A DNA stretch of 61,966 bases from Clostridiales bacterium (GTDB taxonomy: Bacteria; Bacillota; Clostridia; Lachnospirales; Lachnospiraceae): positions 1 through 61,966 of the forward strand of contig JALEHN010000040.1 of assembly GCA_022770525.1 (NCBI GenBank), given 5' to 3'. The notes under the pieces were generated by a model, which was not told the DNA's origin, did not search any database, and worked only from the letters and a program-made list of their open reading frames with translations. Positions 26,924 to 35,138 of the stretch are shown here, one piece after another (within the stretch, counting starts at the first letter, position 1; every line of letters starts with the position of its first letter). Both the position numbers and the translations under genes were made by a program.

Positions 26924-28264
26924 TCAACCTGTAATTTTAATACAATCTTTAACAAGTTCAACAGTTCCGGAAATACTTGCATGAATATTGGCACCAAGCT
27001 TGCCTTCAGGACATTTTGCAATCAGCTGACCTTTTGCAACGCACTGACCATCTGCAACACACGGCTCAGAAGGTGCACCAATATGCATTTTTATAGGAAT
27101 CTCAACAACATCCGGTATAGCCTCAAGACATTTTTTGATTGAATAATCATAATATTTACCTACACCTGCTCTGTAAGCAACTTTCATCGTAGGAGCTTTT
27201 CGCATGTCTCTGTTTTCATTCGGTGTCCATGAGTTTTCTTTTCTTTCATAACGGATACCTGCCTTAGCAAGTTCCTTTTTCAGCATACCGTTAATTGTAC
27301 GTGGATTCAGTCCCATCGGGCATGCATAAGTTTCACATATACCGCATTCACAGCAAATAGAAGCCTGACGGATATCCGGGTCATCCAAAAGTGATGCAAC
27401 ATCAGTACTTACAGCCATCTTGCGCATGATTTTATGCGGTTTCAGCGGATGTCCAAGCATATGACGCGGACACATATCCGTGCAGAAGCTGCACTGGATA
27501 CATGCTGATTTTGCGCGGTTTAACATATGTTTCATATCGGTTTCAAAACGGTTGCCGATTTTTGTGTCCACCGGAAGAATAAGAATACCTGATGTTGTTT
27601 TCGTTACAACAGTTCTTTCTGCCTCTTCCTTAGACATTGTTCTGCCCATCATAGGACCGCCGGCTACAACGATATAATCACGGATCAGCGCGCCGCCTGC
27701 CATTTCTATACACTGAGTAAAGCTTGTTCCTACAGGAACATGTAAAACAACCGGAGATTTTACTTCACCGGTCACAGTCAGATATTTATCCGTTAAAGGC
27801 TTTTCTTCGATGGCATCTGCGATGGCCAGTACAGTGGCAACGTTATCAACAACAGCACCGACATAAAGCGGAATACCTGCCGGAGGAACGACTCTGCCGG
27901 TCACTTCATATACGATGACCTGCTCATCGCCTGCCGGATAAAAACTTTCCATTAAGTGAATCTGCATTGAAGAACCGGCATCATTGATAGCTTTCTGCAA
28001 TGCAGCAATTTCTTCTTTATAATGATCTTTTACAGCGATATAGCCGTTTTTTATATTCAATGCCTGCAATATCGCATCTGCACCGGCAATCAGCTGATCT
28101 GCAAGATTCGTCATGATATAACGGTCTGTACGAAGAAGAGGTTCGCATTCTGCGCCGTTGATAATGAAATATTCAGGCTTTGCATTTAATTTTACATGTG
28201 TTGGGAATCCGGCGCCGCCGCATCCCACAATACCTGCATTAAAAATATTTTGAATTAAATCCAT
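26924..28264 (-). CDS. pduS: PduS/RnfC-like cobalamin reductase
   Basis: A 446-residue flavoprotein with an RnfC/NqrF-like fold. The nucleotide/FMN region GCGGAGFPTHVKL opens the protein, SLBB-like and complex I 51-kDa-like regions follow, and two Fe-S motifs are visible: CIQCSFCTDMCP and CCECGICETYACP. PduS reduces cob(III)alamin and cob(II)alamin so that the adenosyltransferase can rebuild coenzyme B12; here the partner would be EutT. It is next to PduT, its usual electron-conduit partner. Enterobacterial eut operons do not carry it. Confidence 0.87.
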   Translation of the reverse strand: MDLIQNIFNAGIVGCGGAGFPTHVKLNAKPEYFIINGAECEPLLRTDRYIMTNLADQLIAGADAILQALNIKNGYIAVKDHYKEEIAALQKAINDAGSSMQIHLMESFYPAGDEQVIVYEVTGRVVPPAGIPLYVGAVVDNVATVLAIADAIEEKPLTDKYLTVTGEVKSPVVLHVPVGTSFTQCIEMAGGALIRDYIVVAGGPMMGRTMSKEEAERTVVTKTTSGILILPVDTKIGNRFETDMKHMLNRAKSACIQCSFCTDMCPRHMLGHPLKPHKIMRKMAVSTDVASLLDDPDIRQASICCECGICETYACPMGLNPRTINGMLKKELAKAGIRYERKENSWTPNENRDMRKAPTMKVAYRAGVGKYYDYSIKKCLEAIPDVVEIPIKMHIGAPSEPCVADGQCVAKGQLIAKCPEGKLGANIHASISGTVELVKDCIKITG

Positions 28265-28283
28265 TACTTAAGTCCTCCCTGGG

Positions 28284-28562
28284 TCATCTGTTTCCAGAGA
28301 CGCTTTGCATATCTACCTCAAGGCTGTCAATAATTCCCACAATTGCAGCGTCAACAGAAGGCTCTCTTTCGCTGATTGCCTTTCTTGCGGTACTTCCTGT
28401 AGCCACAAGTACCGTTTCTCCTATGCCGGCACCGACAACGTCTGCCGCCACAAAACTATGTTCCGCCTTATTTAATTCTTTGACAACCATTAATTTAAGT
28501 CCGACAAGACTCTGTTCCTTTTTTGTTGCCCAGACGTTGCCCGTAACTTCGCATACCAGCAT
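28284..28562 (-). CDS. eutN: Microcompartment vertex protein EutN
   Basis: A 92-residue BMC-P protein (EutN/CcmL family) that forms pentamers capping shell vertices. Typical features are LVCEVTGNVWATKK at the start, KLMVVKEL, AADVVGAGIGETVLVATGS in the middle, and VDAAIVGIIDSLEV near the end. AAGGAGG precedes the ATG. It is the only pentamer gene in the operon. Confidence 0.94.
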   Translation of the reverse strand: MLVCEVTGNVWATKKEQSLVGLKLMVVKELNKAEHSFVAADVVGAGIGETVLVATGSTARKAISEREPSVDAAIVGIIDSLEVDMQSVSGNR

Positions 28563-28563
28563 A

Positions 28564-29466
28564 TTAAGCCTCCTTACACTCTATGGAAACACCATTTTCC
28601 TTAAAAACATCTTTTGCAAGCGGTGTTACAAGCATTCCCTTAAATACCGGGAAAACCTTTGCGCCTGTAGCTGCAAAGCTCCTTGCGTCACCGGCTGTAA
28701 TGACTTTTTTATCGGCATATTTATTTTCCTGTCCGACATTTTCTTTAACGACAGCTGTCTGACATTCTGCCTTTATTGGTTCGCTAAATTTAATCTCAGG
28801 CTTAACAACAGGTTCAGATTTTGAATCATTACCGTTAACAATATAGCCTGTCTGTCCTTTTTCAAACTGACATGCATTTGCTTCATCAAAATCAATATGC
28901 ATAGCCAGTGCGAATTTTTCACTGACACGAATGATTACATTTTCAAATGTAATCGGACGTTCTGTTGCAATTCTTACCTTGACAATCTGTCCGTCGGTCA
29001 CACCGTAATGTTTTGCGTCTGCAGGTGTCATATGTATATGATTCTGTGCAACAATGACAGATTCATCTGCAAAAACACCGCTCTTATCAGACATAATCAT
29101 AATGCCCGGGCAGCCGTTAATATCACCGGACTGTCTTACAGGTGCTTTGACACCCAGTGCTTTCGCATCGGTCAATGATAATTCAACCTGTGTATGTGAA
29201 CGCTCAGGTCCAAGTACAGCGACATTATGGAAAACACCTTTATTTGTAACAATGCTTACACGTTCTTCAGCAAGGAACTGTCCCGGCTGTGAAAGGTCTC
29301 TTTTCTTTGTAAGTGCATGACCGCTTCCGAACAGCTTTTCAACATCTTCTTTGGATAAATGAACGTGACGGGCTGAAACTTCAACCGGTACCGAAAGACT
29401 GTCAGAGGTATTCAGCTGAGACAATATTTGAACGATCATTTCTTTTACTGTTTCTTCATTAATCAT
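28564..29466 (-). CDS. pduL: PduL-type phosphotransacylase with EutQ-like C-terminal tail
   Basis: This enzyme converts acetyl-CoA to acetyl phosphate, recycling CoA inside the compartment. Residues 1-18 (NEETVKEMIVQILSQL) form an amphipathic targeting helix. The PTAC catalytic region covers ~25-210, with metal-ligand His residues in SARHVHLS and QNHIHMTP. A ~45-residue linker rich in Lys, Glu and Pro follows. The last ~45 residues (ITAGDARSF, then MLVTPLAKDVFKENGV) resemble the N-terminal segment of EutQ, where a pattern like ITANDIR...IITPEARE is found. Typical PduL proteins end near 210-220, so this is a domain fusion. It starts 2 bp after eutT. Confidence 0.88.
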   Translation of the reverse strand: MINEETVKEMIVQILSQLNTSDSLSVPVEVSARHVHLSKEDVEKLFGSGHALTKKRDLSQPGQFLAEERVSIVTNKGVFHNVAVLGPERSHTQVELSLTDAKALGVKAPVRQSGDINGCPGIMIMSDKSGVFADESVIVAQNHIHMTPADAKHYGVTDGQIVKVRIATERPITFENVIIRVSEKFALAMHIDFDEANACQFEKGQTGYIVNGNDSKSEPVVKPEIKFSEPIKAECQTAVVKENVGQENKYADKKVITAGDARSFAATGAKVFPVFKGMLVTPLAKDVFKENGVSIECKEA

Positions 29467-29468
29467 AT

Positions 29469-30338
29469 CTACTCTGCCTTTATATATTTATTTGCACTCA
29501 GGCGGCACATCATCACGTAAAATGTGCTGCTGAGACGATTGAGCGCCTTAAGCAAATCCGGACGTTCAATCTGTTCACCATGGATAAATGCGTTCGCTGC
29601 AGAAAGTTCAGTTTCTCTCACCGATGTACGCAGCTTATTCAAATATATCATCGTTTTGCCCATCTTATAATTGACAAGCAGATGACCTACACCTAAATAT
29701 TTTTTAGGAAAATGAGATATTTCCTGAATCATCTTCTCATCCATACCGAGAAGAATCATCTCATCCATAGGCGTCCCTCTGACTTCAGCCAGAAGCATTG
29801 CCCTGGTGAATTTTAATACTTCTTCAAGTTCATCTGCAATCTGCGTATATTTTTCCTCCACGGCAATAATCTGTGTCTCCATGATCATCGCTTCCAGAGA
29901 ATCAAGTTTGCCTCTGAAAGCGATGACCGGATTTGTTTTATGTACAAGCACATTGCTGTGAAGATGGGTCATATATTCCGGTTTTTCATCCAGATACTGA
30001 TTATCCAATGTGACATAACGATGATTATTGACTTCAGCAGCCTGACGGATATATTGATTTTCATTTTTTGATACCGGTTTGTTTTCCGGTTTAACGACCG
30101 GCTTATTTTCCGATCTATAAACCGGTCTGCTTTCCGGTAACGTCTTTTTCGCAGGGCTGCAAACGGTTTTACTTTCTGCTGCGCTTTGACAATCATCGTC
30201 AACAATTAATTTCATACCCTTTTCGCGGATAAATTCCATCGCCTGCTTTGTTACGTAAGTATTTTTGCTGACATGAACTTCTCTGAGCTTTTTTCTGAAA
30301 TATAACTGACGTACTGTATCTTCCTGAATAGAACTCAT
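29469..30338 (-). CDS. eutT: EutT-type cobalamin adenosyltransferase
   Basis: EutT transfers adenosyl from ATP to cobalamin, making the cofactor for EutBC. The C-terminal two thirds match EutT (VIAFRGKLDSLEA, LAEVRGTPM, LNKLRTSVRETE, RPDLLKALNRLSSTFYVMM). The HX11CCxxC metal motif of the enteric class is missing, as in Listeria EutT. The N-terminus (VTKQAMEFIREKGMKLIV) resembles the small TPxA segment also seen in the PduL tail and EutQ. A linker at about 60-90 repeats ENKPV-like units. It lies between eutM and pduL. Confidence 0.87.
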   Translation of the reverse strand: MSSIQEDTVRQLYFRKKLREVHVSKNTYVTKQAMEFIREKGMKLIVDDDCQSAAESKTVCSPAKKTLPESRPVYRSENKPVVKPENKPVSKNENQYIRQAAEVNNHRYVTLDNQYLDEKPEYMTHLHSNVLVHKTNPVIAFRGKLDSLEAMIMETQIIAVEEKYTQIADELEEVLKFTRAMLLAEVRGTPMDEMILLGMDEKMIQEISHFPKKYLGVGHLLVNYKMGKTMIYLNKLRTSVRETELSAANAFIHGEQIERPDLLKALNRLSSTFYVMMCRLSANKYIKAE

Positions 30339-30365
30339 GCCATCAATCCTTTCAAAGCGAAACTA

Positions 30366-30647
30366 TTATTTAATTGATGGTAAGATACCTTCAACTTCAT
30401 TATGAGGACGTGGAATAACATGAACGGAAATTAATTCGCCGACACGTTCTGCTGCTGCTGCGCCTGCATCTGTTGCTGCCTTAACAGCACCTACATCACC
30501 GCGTACCATAACTGTTACGAGACCGCCGCCGACATGTTCTTTACCGATTAATGTTACATTTGCAGCTTTAACCATTGCATCGGCTGCTTCAATTGAACCT
30601 ACCAAACCTTTTGTTTCGATCATACCAAGTGCCTGCATACTATTCAT
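30366..30647 (-). CDS. eutM: Major microcompartment hexamer protein EutM
   Basis: A 93-residue single-BMC shell protein of the EutM/PduA group, normally the most abundant tile of the shell facets. [38 protein letters not shown] and [13 protein letters not shown] are all canonical; the GGG pore loop is intact. GGAGG precedes the ATG. It is the only simple hexamer gene in the operon, so facets are probably mostly EutM. Confidence 0.95.
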   Translation of the reverse strand: MNSMQALGMIETKGLVGSIEAADAMVKAANVTLIGKEHVGGGLVTVMVRGDVGAVKAATDAGAAAAERVGELISVHVIPRPHNEVEGILPSIK

Positions 30648-30678
30648 AATTAATTACCTCCAGATGATGTACAATAAA

Positions 30679-32184
30679 CTATTTATTTAAAATACTTGCT
30701 AAAACTTCACGAGCCAGTCTTTCAATATCCTGTGCGCTCATGCCTGATGAACTGCCGCATTCTGCTGTATTTGTATTGCAGCATGGTGTGCAGCCTGAAA
30801 CTTCCTGACCTGCTTCTCTTCTTAAGTCTTCAAGTTCTTTCACACCGTAAGCTACTCTTCTGATATTGATCAGGTTCAGCGGTGTGATATTATCTGATGT
30901 TGCACTGCCGCCGACTGAACCGCAACCAAGAGTCAGCGCCGGTGCAAGATTTGTTGTTGCACCAGTTCCGCCAAGGGCTCCCGGTGTATTCACAAGCAAA
31001 CGTGATACCGGTTTTTTCAGTGCGAATTCTCTGATAATCTGTTCATTCTGTGAATGAATGGTCATTGTGTGGCCTGATCCTTCATTTTCAAGAATTGCAA
31101 TACATTTTGCACATGCTTTTTCCCATGTGTCTTCTACGAAAAATGCCAGTATCGGGCAAAGTTTTTCTCTTGAGTATGGACGGTTAGGACCAACTTCTGT
31201 CTGTTCGGATACAAGGACTCTTGTACCTTCAGGAACTCTGATGCCTGCCATTTTTGCGATGACCTGTACACTCTTACCTACGATTGCAGGATTCATTGTG
31301 TTGTTGGCACGCATGATGAATTTTTCAACTTTTTCTGATTCTTCAGGACTTAAGAAATAACCGCCCTGTCTCTTAACTTCATCAATAACCTGTGATTTAA
31401 TGCAGCTTTCAGTAACGATTGACTGTTCAGAAGCACAGATTGTACCGTTATCAAATGTCTTACTGTCCATAATACGTTTTACAGCGACCGGAATATTGGC
31501 TGTCTTTTCAATGAATGAAGGACCGTTGCCAGGGCCGACACTAAGTGCAGGATTACCTGAACTGTAAGCAGCCTTAACCATTGCTGAACCGCCTGTAGCA
31601 AGGATAATACCTGTATCAGGGTGTTTCATCAAAGTATCTGTAGCCTGCATTGTCGTTGTTTCAATGCACTGTACAAGTCCGTTCGGTGCGCCTGCTTCTT
31701 TGGCAGCTTTCTGGATAATACGAACAGTTTCAAGGATACATTTCTTTGCATTTGGATGAGGGCTTACAATAATTGCATTGCCTGCTTTCAAAGAAATCAA
31801 TGTTTTATACATAACAGTTGATGTTGGATTTGTTGAAGGGATAAGTGCTGCTACAATACCCATCGGAACACCGATTTCGATAATGCCGTCAGCTTTATTC
31901 TCGTTGATCACACCAACTGTCTTCATATCTTTAATATAATTATATGTTACTCTGCAGCCGAGAAGGTTTTTAATGACCTTATCCTGCCAGATACCAAAAC
32001 CTGTTTCTTCAACAGCCATTTTTGCCAATGGCTCTAAATGCTTTTCGCATTCTTCAGCGATTGTTTTAACAAGGCTGTCTACCTGCTCCTGTGTCCAGTT
32101 CTGATATTCTTTCTGTGCAGCCTTGGCATTTTTAATTAAATCGCGAACTTCCTGAATAGATTGTAAATCTCTGTCTAAACCCAC
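30679..32184 (-). CDS. eutE: CoA-acylating acetaldehyde dehydrogenase EutE
   Basis: Oxidises acetaldehyde to acetyl-CoA with NAD and CoA. The 501-residue aldehyde dehydrogenase shows VALIPSTNPTS, ATGGSAMVKAAY and the catalytic Cys in FDNGTICASEQS. The start is GTG with AAAGGAGG upstream. Unlike enteric EutE, whose targeting peptide is at the N-terminus, this protein carries a Cys-rich linker (CTPCCNTNTAEC) and then a C-terminal amphipathic helix, AQDIERLAREVLASIL, which has the look of an encapsulation peptide. It sits between eutL and eutM. Confidence 0.93.
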   Translation of the reverse strand: MGLDRDLQSIQEVRDLIKNAKAAQKEYQNWTQEQVDSLVKTIAEECEKHLEPLAKMAVEETGFGIWQDKVIKNLLGCRVTYNYIKDMKTVGVINENKADGIIEIGVPMGIVAALIPSTNPTSTVMYKTLISLKAGNAIIVSPHPNAKKCILETVRIIQKAAKEAGAPNGLVQCIETTTMQATDTLMKHPDTGIILATGGSAMVKAAYSSGNPALSVGPGNGPSFIEKTANIPVAVKRIMDSKTFDNGTICASEQSIVTESCIKSQVIDEVKRQGGYFLSPEESEKVEKFIMRANNTMNPAIVGKSVQVIAKMAGIRVPEGTRVLVSEQTEVGPNRPYSREKLCPILAFFVEDTWEKACAKCIAILENEGSGHTMTIHSQNEQIIREFALKKPVSRLLVNTPGALGGTGATTNLAPALTLGCGSVGGSATSDNITPLNLINIRRVAYGVKELEDLRREAGQEVSGCTPCCNTNTAECGSSSGMSAQDIERLAREVLASILNK

Positions 32185-32199
32185 GGTTAGTTCCTCCTT

Positions 32200-32853
32200 T
32201 TATGACTCTCTTGGATTATTTGCTACTTCACAAACTTTATCTGCAAATGCCTGGCATGCGGCCTGACATGCGGCCTGATCACCGGTCAGTAAGCCGCCTG
32301 CAAAGTTTGTTTCTGTGGGCGGTCCATAAAATAATTTTAATTCAACATCAGCGGCTTTGAGTGCTTCATCAAGAGCAACCATCGCCTCAACAGGCGGCGC
32401 GATCAGGTAAGCCATAGCTTCGCCTGTCTCAATTTTTGCCTGTTTTGATAAATAAGAACCTGTTCTTGAAATACAGTGTGCATAATAAACAATTGAATCA
32501 TCTTCATTAGCACTGTAGAAGCATGCGTCATTTTCAATAAATGTAATTGCCGCTTCTATACCGCTGCGCACCTCTTCAGGATTCGGTCCGGCCAGAATAC
32601 CTATAAACTCTCCGGCCAGTTTTGTTGAAGCATTGGCTGCGCCTGCATACATTGACTGCGCATAAGCAACACGCACATCAGCTTTTTTAGTCGCTTCATC
32701 CAATGCTGTATAGGATACATCATCACAGTCTGTTGTGATAATACCAAGGCTTGTAATCGACTTAGGAAGTTTAAGACTTTTTATCATTCCCTGGTCAGCA
32801 TTTGGAATATATCTGACGCTGAGAATCGTTGTTTTCATTGCGTCACCTTTCAT
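32200..32853 (-). CDS. eutL: Tandem BMC shell protein EutL
   Basis: A 217-residue protein with two permuted BMC domains that forms trimers with a gated central pore, implicated in passage of large molecules such as cofactors. Conserved EutL segments: SITSLGIITTDCDDVSYTAL, AQSMYAGAANAS, ILAGPNPEEVRSG, HCISRTGSYLS and YLIAPPVEAM. The repeat QAACQAACQ near the end is normal for EutL. AGGAGG stands 6 nt before the first ATG; an internal ATG five codons in is also possible. Confidence 0.95.
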   Translation of the reverse strand: MKGDAMKTTILSVRYIPNADQGMIKSLKLPKSITSLGIITTDCDDVSYTALDEATKKADVRVAYAQSMYAGAANASTKLAGEFIGILAGPNPEEVRSGIEAAITFIENDACFYSANEDDSIVYYAHCISRTGSYLSKQAKIETGEAMAYLIAPPVEAMVALDEALKAADVELKLFYGPPTETNFAGGLLTGDQAACQAACQAFADKVCEVANNPRES

Positions 32854-32863
32854 AGTAAACCTC

Positions 32864-33748
32864 CTACAGCTGTAAATCTACGCCGCTCTTTTTAGCTTCA
32901 AGCATTGTTTTTATAACCTGGGCGATATGTGCGCCGGCCTCTACCGGTGGAATACCACCGCTGTGAATGTTAGATACAACAGTTCTTCTTGATTCAGGCA
33001 TACCAACCGTTGCACGGTATGCAATATAAGCGCTCATACTGTTTGCTGTTGCAAGACCCGGTCTTTCACCGATCAAAACACATGTTACTTCAGCATCAAG
33101 TGTTTCAGAAATAGCATCCATTGCCGCAACACGTCCATATCTTACAAAGAAAGGTGTTCCTGTACCGATGCCAAAGCCCTGAAGGCCGTCAAGCAAAGCC
33201 GGCAGTGTGTCTTTGATATTAGCTTCGATTGCCTGGCTGCTCAATCCATCGGAAACATAAATCTGTACTCTTGGTGAAAGCTGACATTTTGATTTCAGTT
33301 CTCTCTTTACATCATCGCTTAATTGTCTTCCAAGATCAGGACGTGTCAGATGTTCATTACGGCTTGAACACATTGTATCAACGGAAAATAATTTCATTTC
33401 TTTTAAGAAATCATGGCTTACATCACGGAAAACCGCATCTCTCGCACCGGCATGGTCTGCGCGCAGTGTCAGATAAGTATTTGTTTTAAGTCTTGCACCG
33501 GCTTTGCCGATTCCGATTCTCGCTGATGTTTTTGTTTTCATCTGAGCGATGGCATCTTTATCATCAGGATTCTTAACCGTAACCTGTGCTTTATTTGCAG
33601 GTGTTGTCAGATCCGGAAGGATACCGTCAACAGCCTTCATTGAATTGTCTGAAAAAACAATTTCATCCTGACTGCACTGAGCCGGAACTTTTCCAAGCTG
33701 TTTTAATACAGCCTCTGTTATTAACTGAACTAATCTTTCATCTGTCAT
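32864..33748 (-). CDS. eutC: Ethanolamine ammonia-lyase small subunit
   Basis: EutC pairs with EutB to convert ethanolamine into acetaldehyde and ammonia using adenosylcobalamin. The 294-residue protein starts with an amphipathic helix (DERLVQLITEAVLKQL), the known place of the EutC targeting peptide. A flexible linker (30-75) leads to the catalytic part with ARIGIGKAGARLKT, LRADHAGARDAV, VLIGERPGLATANSMSAY and NIHSGGIPPVEAG. It begins 2 bp after eutB and has a good ribosome site. Confidence 0.96.
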   Translation of the reverse strand: MTDERLVQLITEAVLKQLGKVPAQCSQDEIVFSDNSMKAVDGILPDLTTPANKAQVTVKNPDDKDAIAQMKTKTSARIGIGKAGARLKTNTYLTLRADHAGARDAVFRDVSHDFLKEMKLFSVDTMCSSRNEHLTRPDLGRQLSDDVKRELKSKCQLSPRVQIYVSDGLSSQAIEANIKDTLPALLDGLQGFGIGTGTPFFVRYGRVAAMDAISETLDAEVTCVLIGERPGLATANSMSAYIAYRATVGMPESRRTVVSNIHSGGIPPVEAGAHIAQVIKTMLEAKKSGVDLQL

Positions 33749-33750
33749 GA

Positions 33751-35127
33751 TTAAAATCCTCCTTTACCTGAGAAAATAGAGGCATCTCCGGCAATCGGTG
33801 TTAATTTTCCGTTTTCCATAATGCCCATCTTTTCAAGCCAGATTTCGAATTCCCGAATCGGACGAAGTCCAAGGATTTCTCTGACAGCAGCTGCGTCCTG
33901 ATAGCTGTTGCTCTGGTAGTTAAGCATAACATCATCACTGGCAGGTACGCCGATAACATAGTTACATCCTGCGGCAGCAAGTGAAAGTGTAAGGATTTCA
34001 AGGTCATTCTGATCAGCAAGCATATGATTTGTATAGCAGCAGTCACAGCCCATCGGAATACCTGTAAGTTTACCCATGAAATGGTCTTCAAGACCTGCAC
34101 GGATCACCTGTTTGCTGTCATAAAGATATTCAGGACCGATGAAACCTACAACTGTATTGACCATAAATGGTTTGAACTGTTTTGCATATGCATAACAGCG
34201 GGCTTCCATAGTTACCTGGTCTGCACCGTAATGTGCATTTGATGATAATTCGGAACCCTGTCCTGTTTCAAAATAAAGTACATTTTCGCCTTTAGCTGTG
34301 CCTTTAACTCGAAGAAGAGCATCTGCTTCTCTGATAATATCTGTTGTGAAACCGAAAGCTTCATTACCTTTCTGAGAACCTGCAATACTCTGGAAAATCA
34401 AATCTGTAGGTGCGCCCTGCTTTACAGCTTCAATCTGTGTTGTAATATGTGCAAGGACACAGTTCTGTGTAGGAATCTGCCATTTAGTCTTTACTTCATG
34501 GAATCTTTTTAATATTTCTGAGCAGCTTGAGATTGTATCATTTACAGGATTCAAACCTACAAGCATATCTCCGCAGCCATAGCTTAAACCTTCAAATAAT
34601 GAAGCTGTAATACCTTCAATATCATCGGTCGGATGGTTTGGCTGAAGTCTTGTTGAAAATGTTCCCCGAATACCTGCTGTTGTGTTACAGGTCGAGTGAA
34701 TGCGAATTTTATTCGCTGCGTATACAAGGTCCAGATTGGACATCAATTTTGTTACGCCTGCGATCATTTCAGCTGTTAAGCCCTTGCTTATAGCTTTCAG
34801 ATCATCTTCTTTTGTGTTGTAATCCAGAATCCATTCTCTGAATTCACCCACAGTCATGTTTTTTATACGATTATAAACGGAAGCGTTAACGCCATCCTGA
34901 TCCATTCGTGTTACATCATCAATATCGTAATCTACTGCAGGATTATTGCGCAAATCTGACATTAAAAGATTTGCCAGAACTTCTTTAGCCGCAATACGCT
35001 CACTATCACTTTCTGCAGCAATACCGGCAAGTATATCACCTGATTTTTGTTCATTTGCTTTAGCCATGACTTCCTTGACGGATTTAAATTCGTAAGTATG
35101 TCCGGCCAAACGAGTTTTTAAAATCAA
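33751..35127 (-). CDS. eutB: Ethanolamine ammonia-lyase large subunit
   Basis: The catalytic subunit of ethanolamine ammonia-lyase, 458 residues, which is the normal length. Clear family segments are STRLQPNHPTDDIEGI, GDMLVGLNPVNDT, QNCVLAHITTQIEAVKQG, LYFETGQGSELSSNAHYGADQ, FIGPEYLYD and GCDCCYTNHMLADQNDLE. The start codon is a TTG 7 nt after GGAGG, a rarer choice that may lower its synthesis relative to EutC. It lies 11 bp after eutA and 2 bp before eutC. Confidence 0.97.
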   Translation of the reverse strand: MILKTRLAGHTYEFKSVKEVMAKANEQKSGDILAGIAAESDSERIAAKEVLANLLMSDLRNNPAVDYDIDDVTRMDQDGVNASVYNRIKNMTVGEFREWILDYNTKEDDLKAISKGLTAEMIAGVTKLMSNLDLVYAANKIRIHSTCNTTAGIRGTFSTRLQPNHPTDDIEGITASLFEGLSYGCGDMLVGLNPVNDTISSCSEILKRFHEVKTKWQIPTQNCVLAHITTQIEAVKQGAPTDLIFQSIAGSQKGNEAFGFTTDIIREADALLRVKGTAKGENVLYFETGQGSELSSNAHYGADQVTMEARCYAYAKQFKPFMVNTVVGFIGPEYLYDSKQVIRAGLEDHFMGKLTGIPMGCDCCYTNHMLADQNDLEILTLSLAAAGCNYVIGVPASDDVMLNYQSNSYQDAAAVREILGLRPIREFEIWLEKMGIMENGKLTPIAGDASIFSGKGGF

Positions 35128-35138
35128 TGTACTACCTC

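Noticed and set aside
32240..32275. Short DNA repeat in eutL (GCATGCGGCCTGA-like twice)
   Set aside because: It encodes the QAACQAAC segment normal for EutL proteins.
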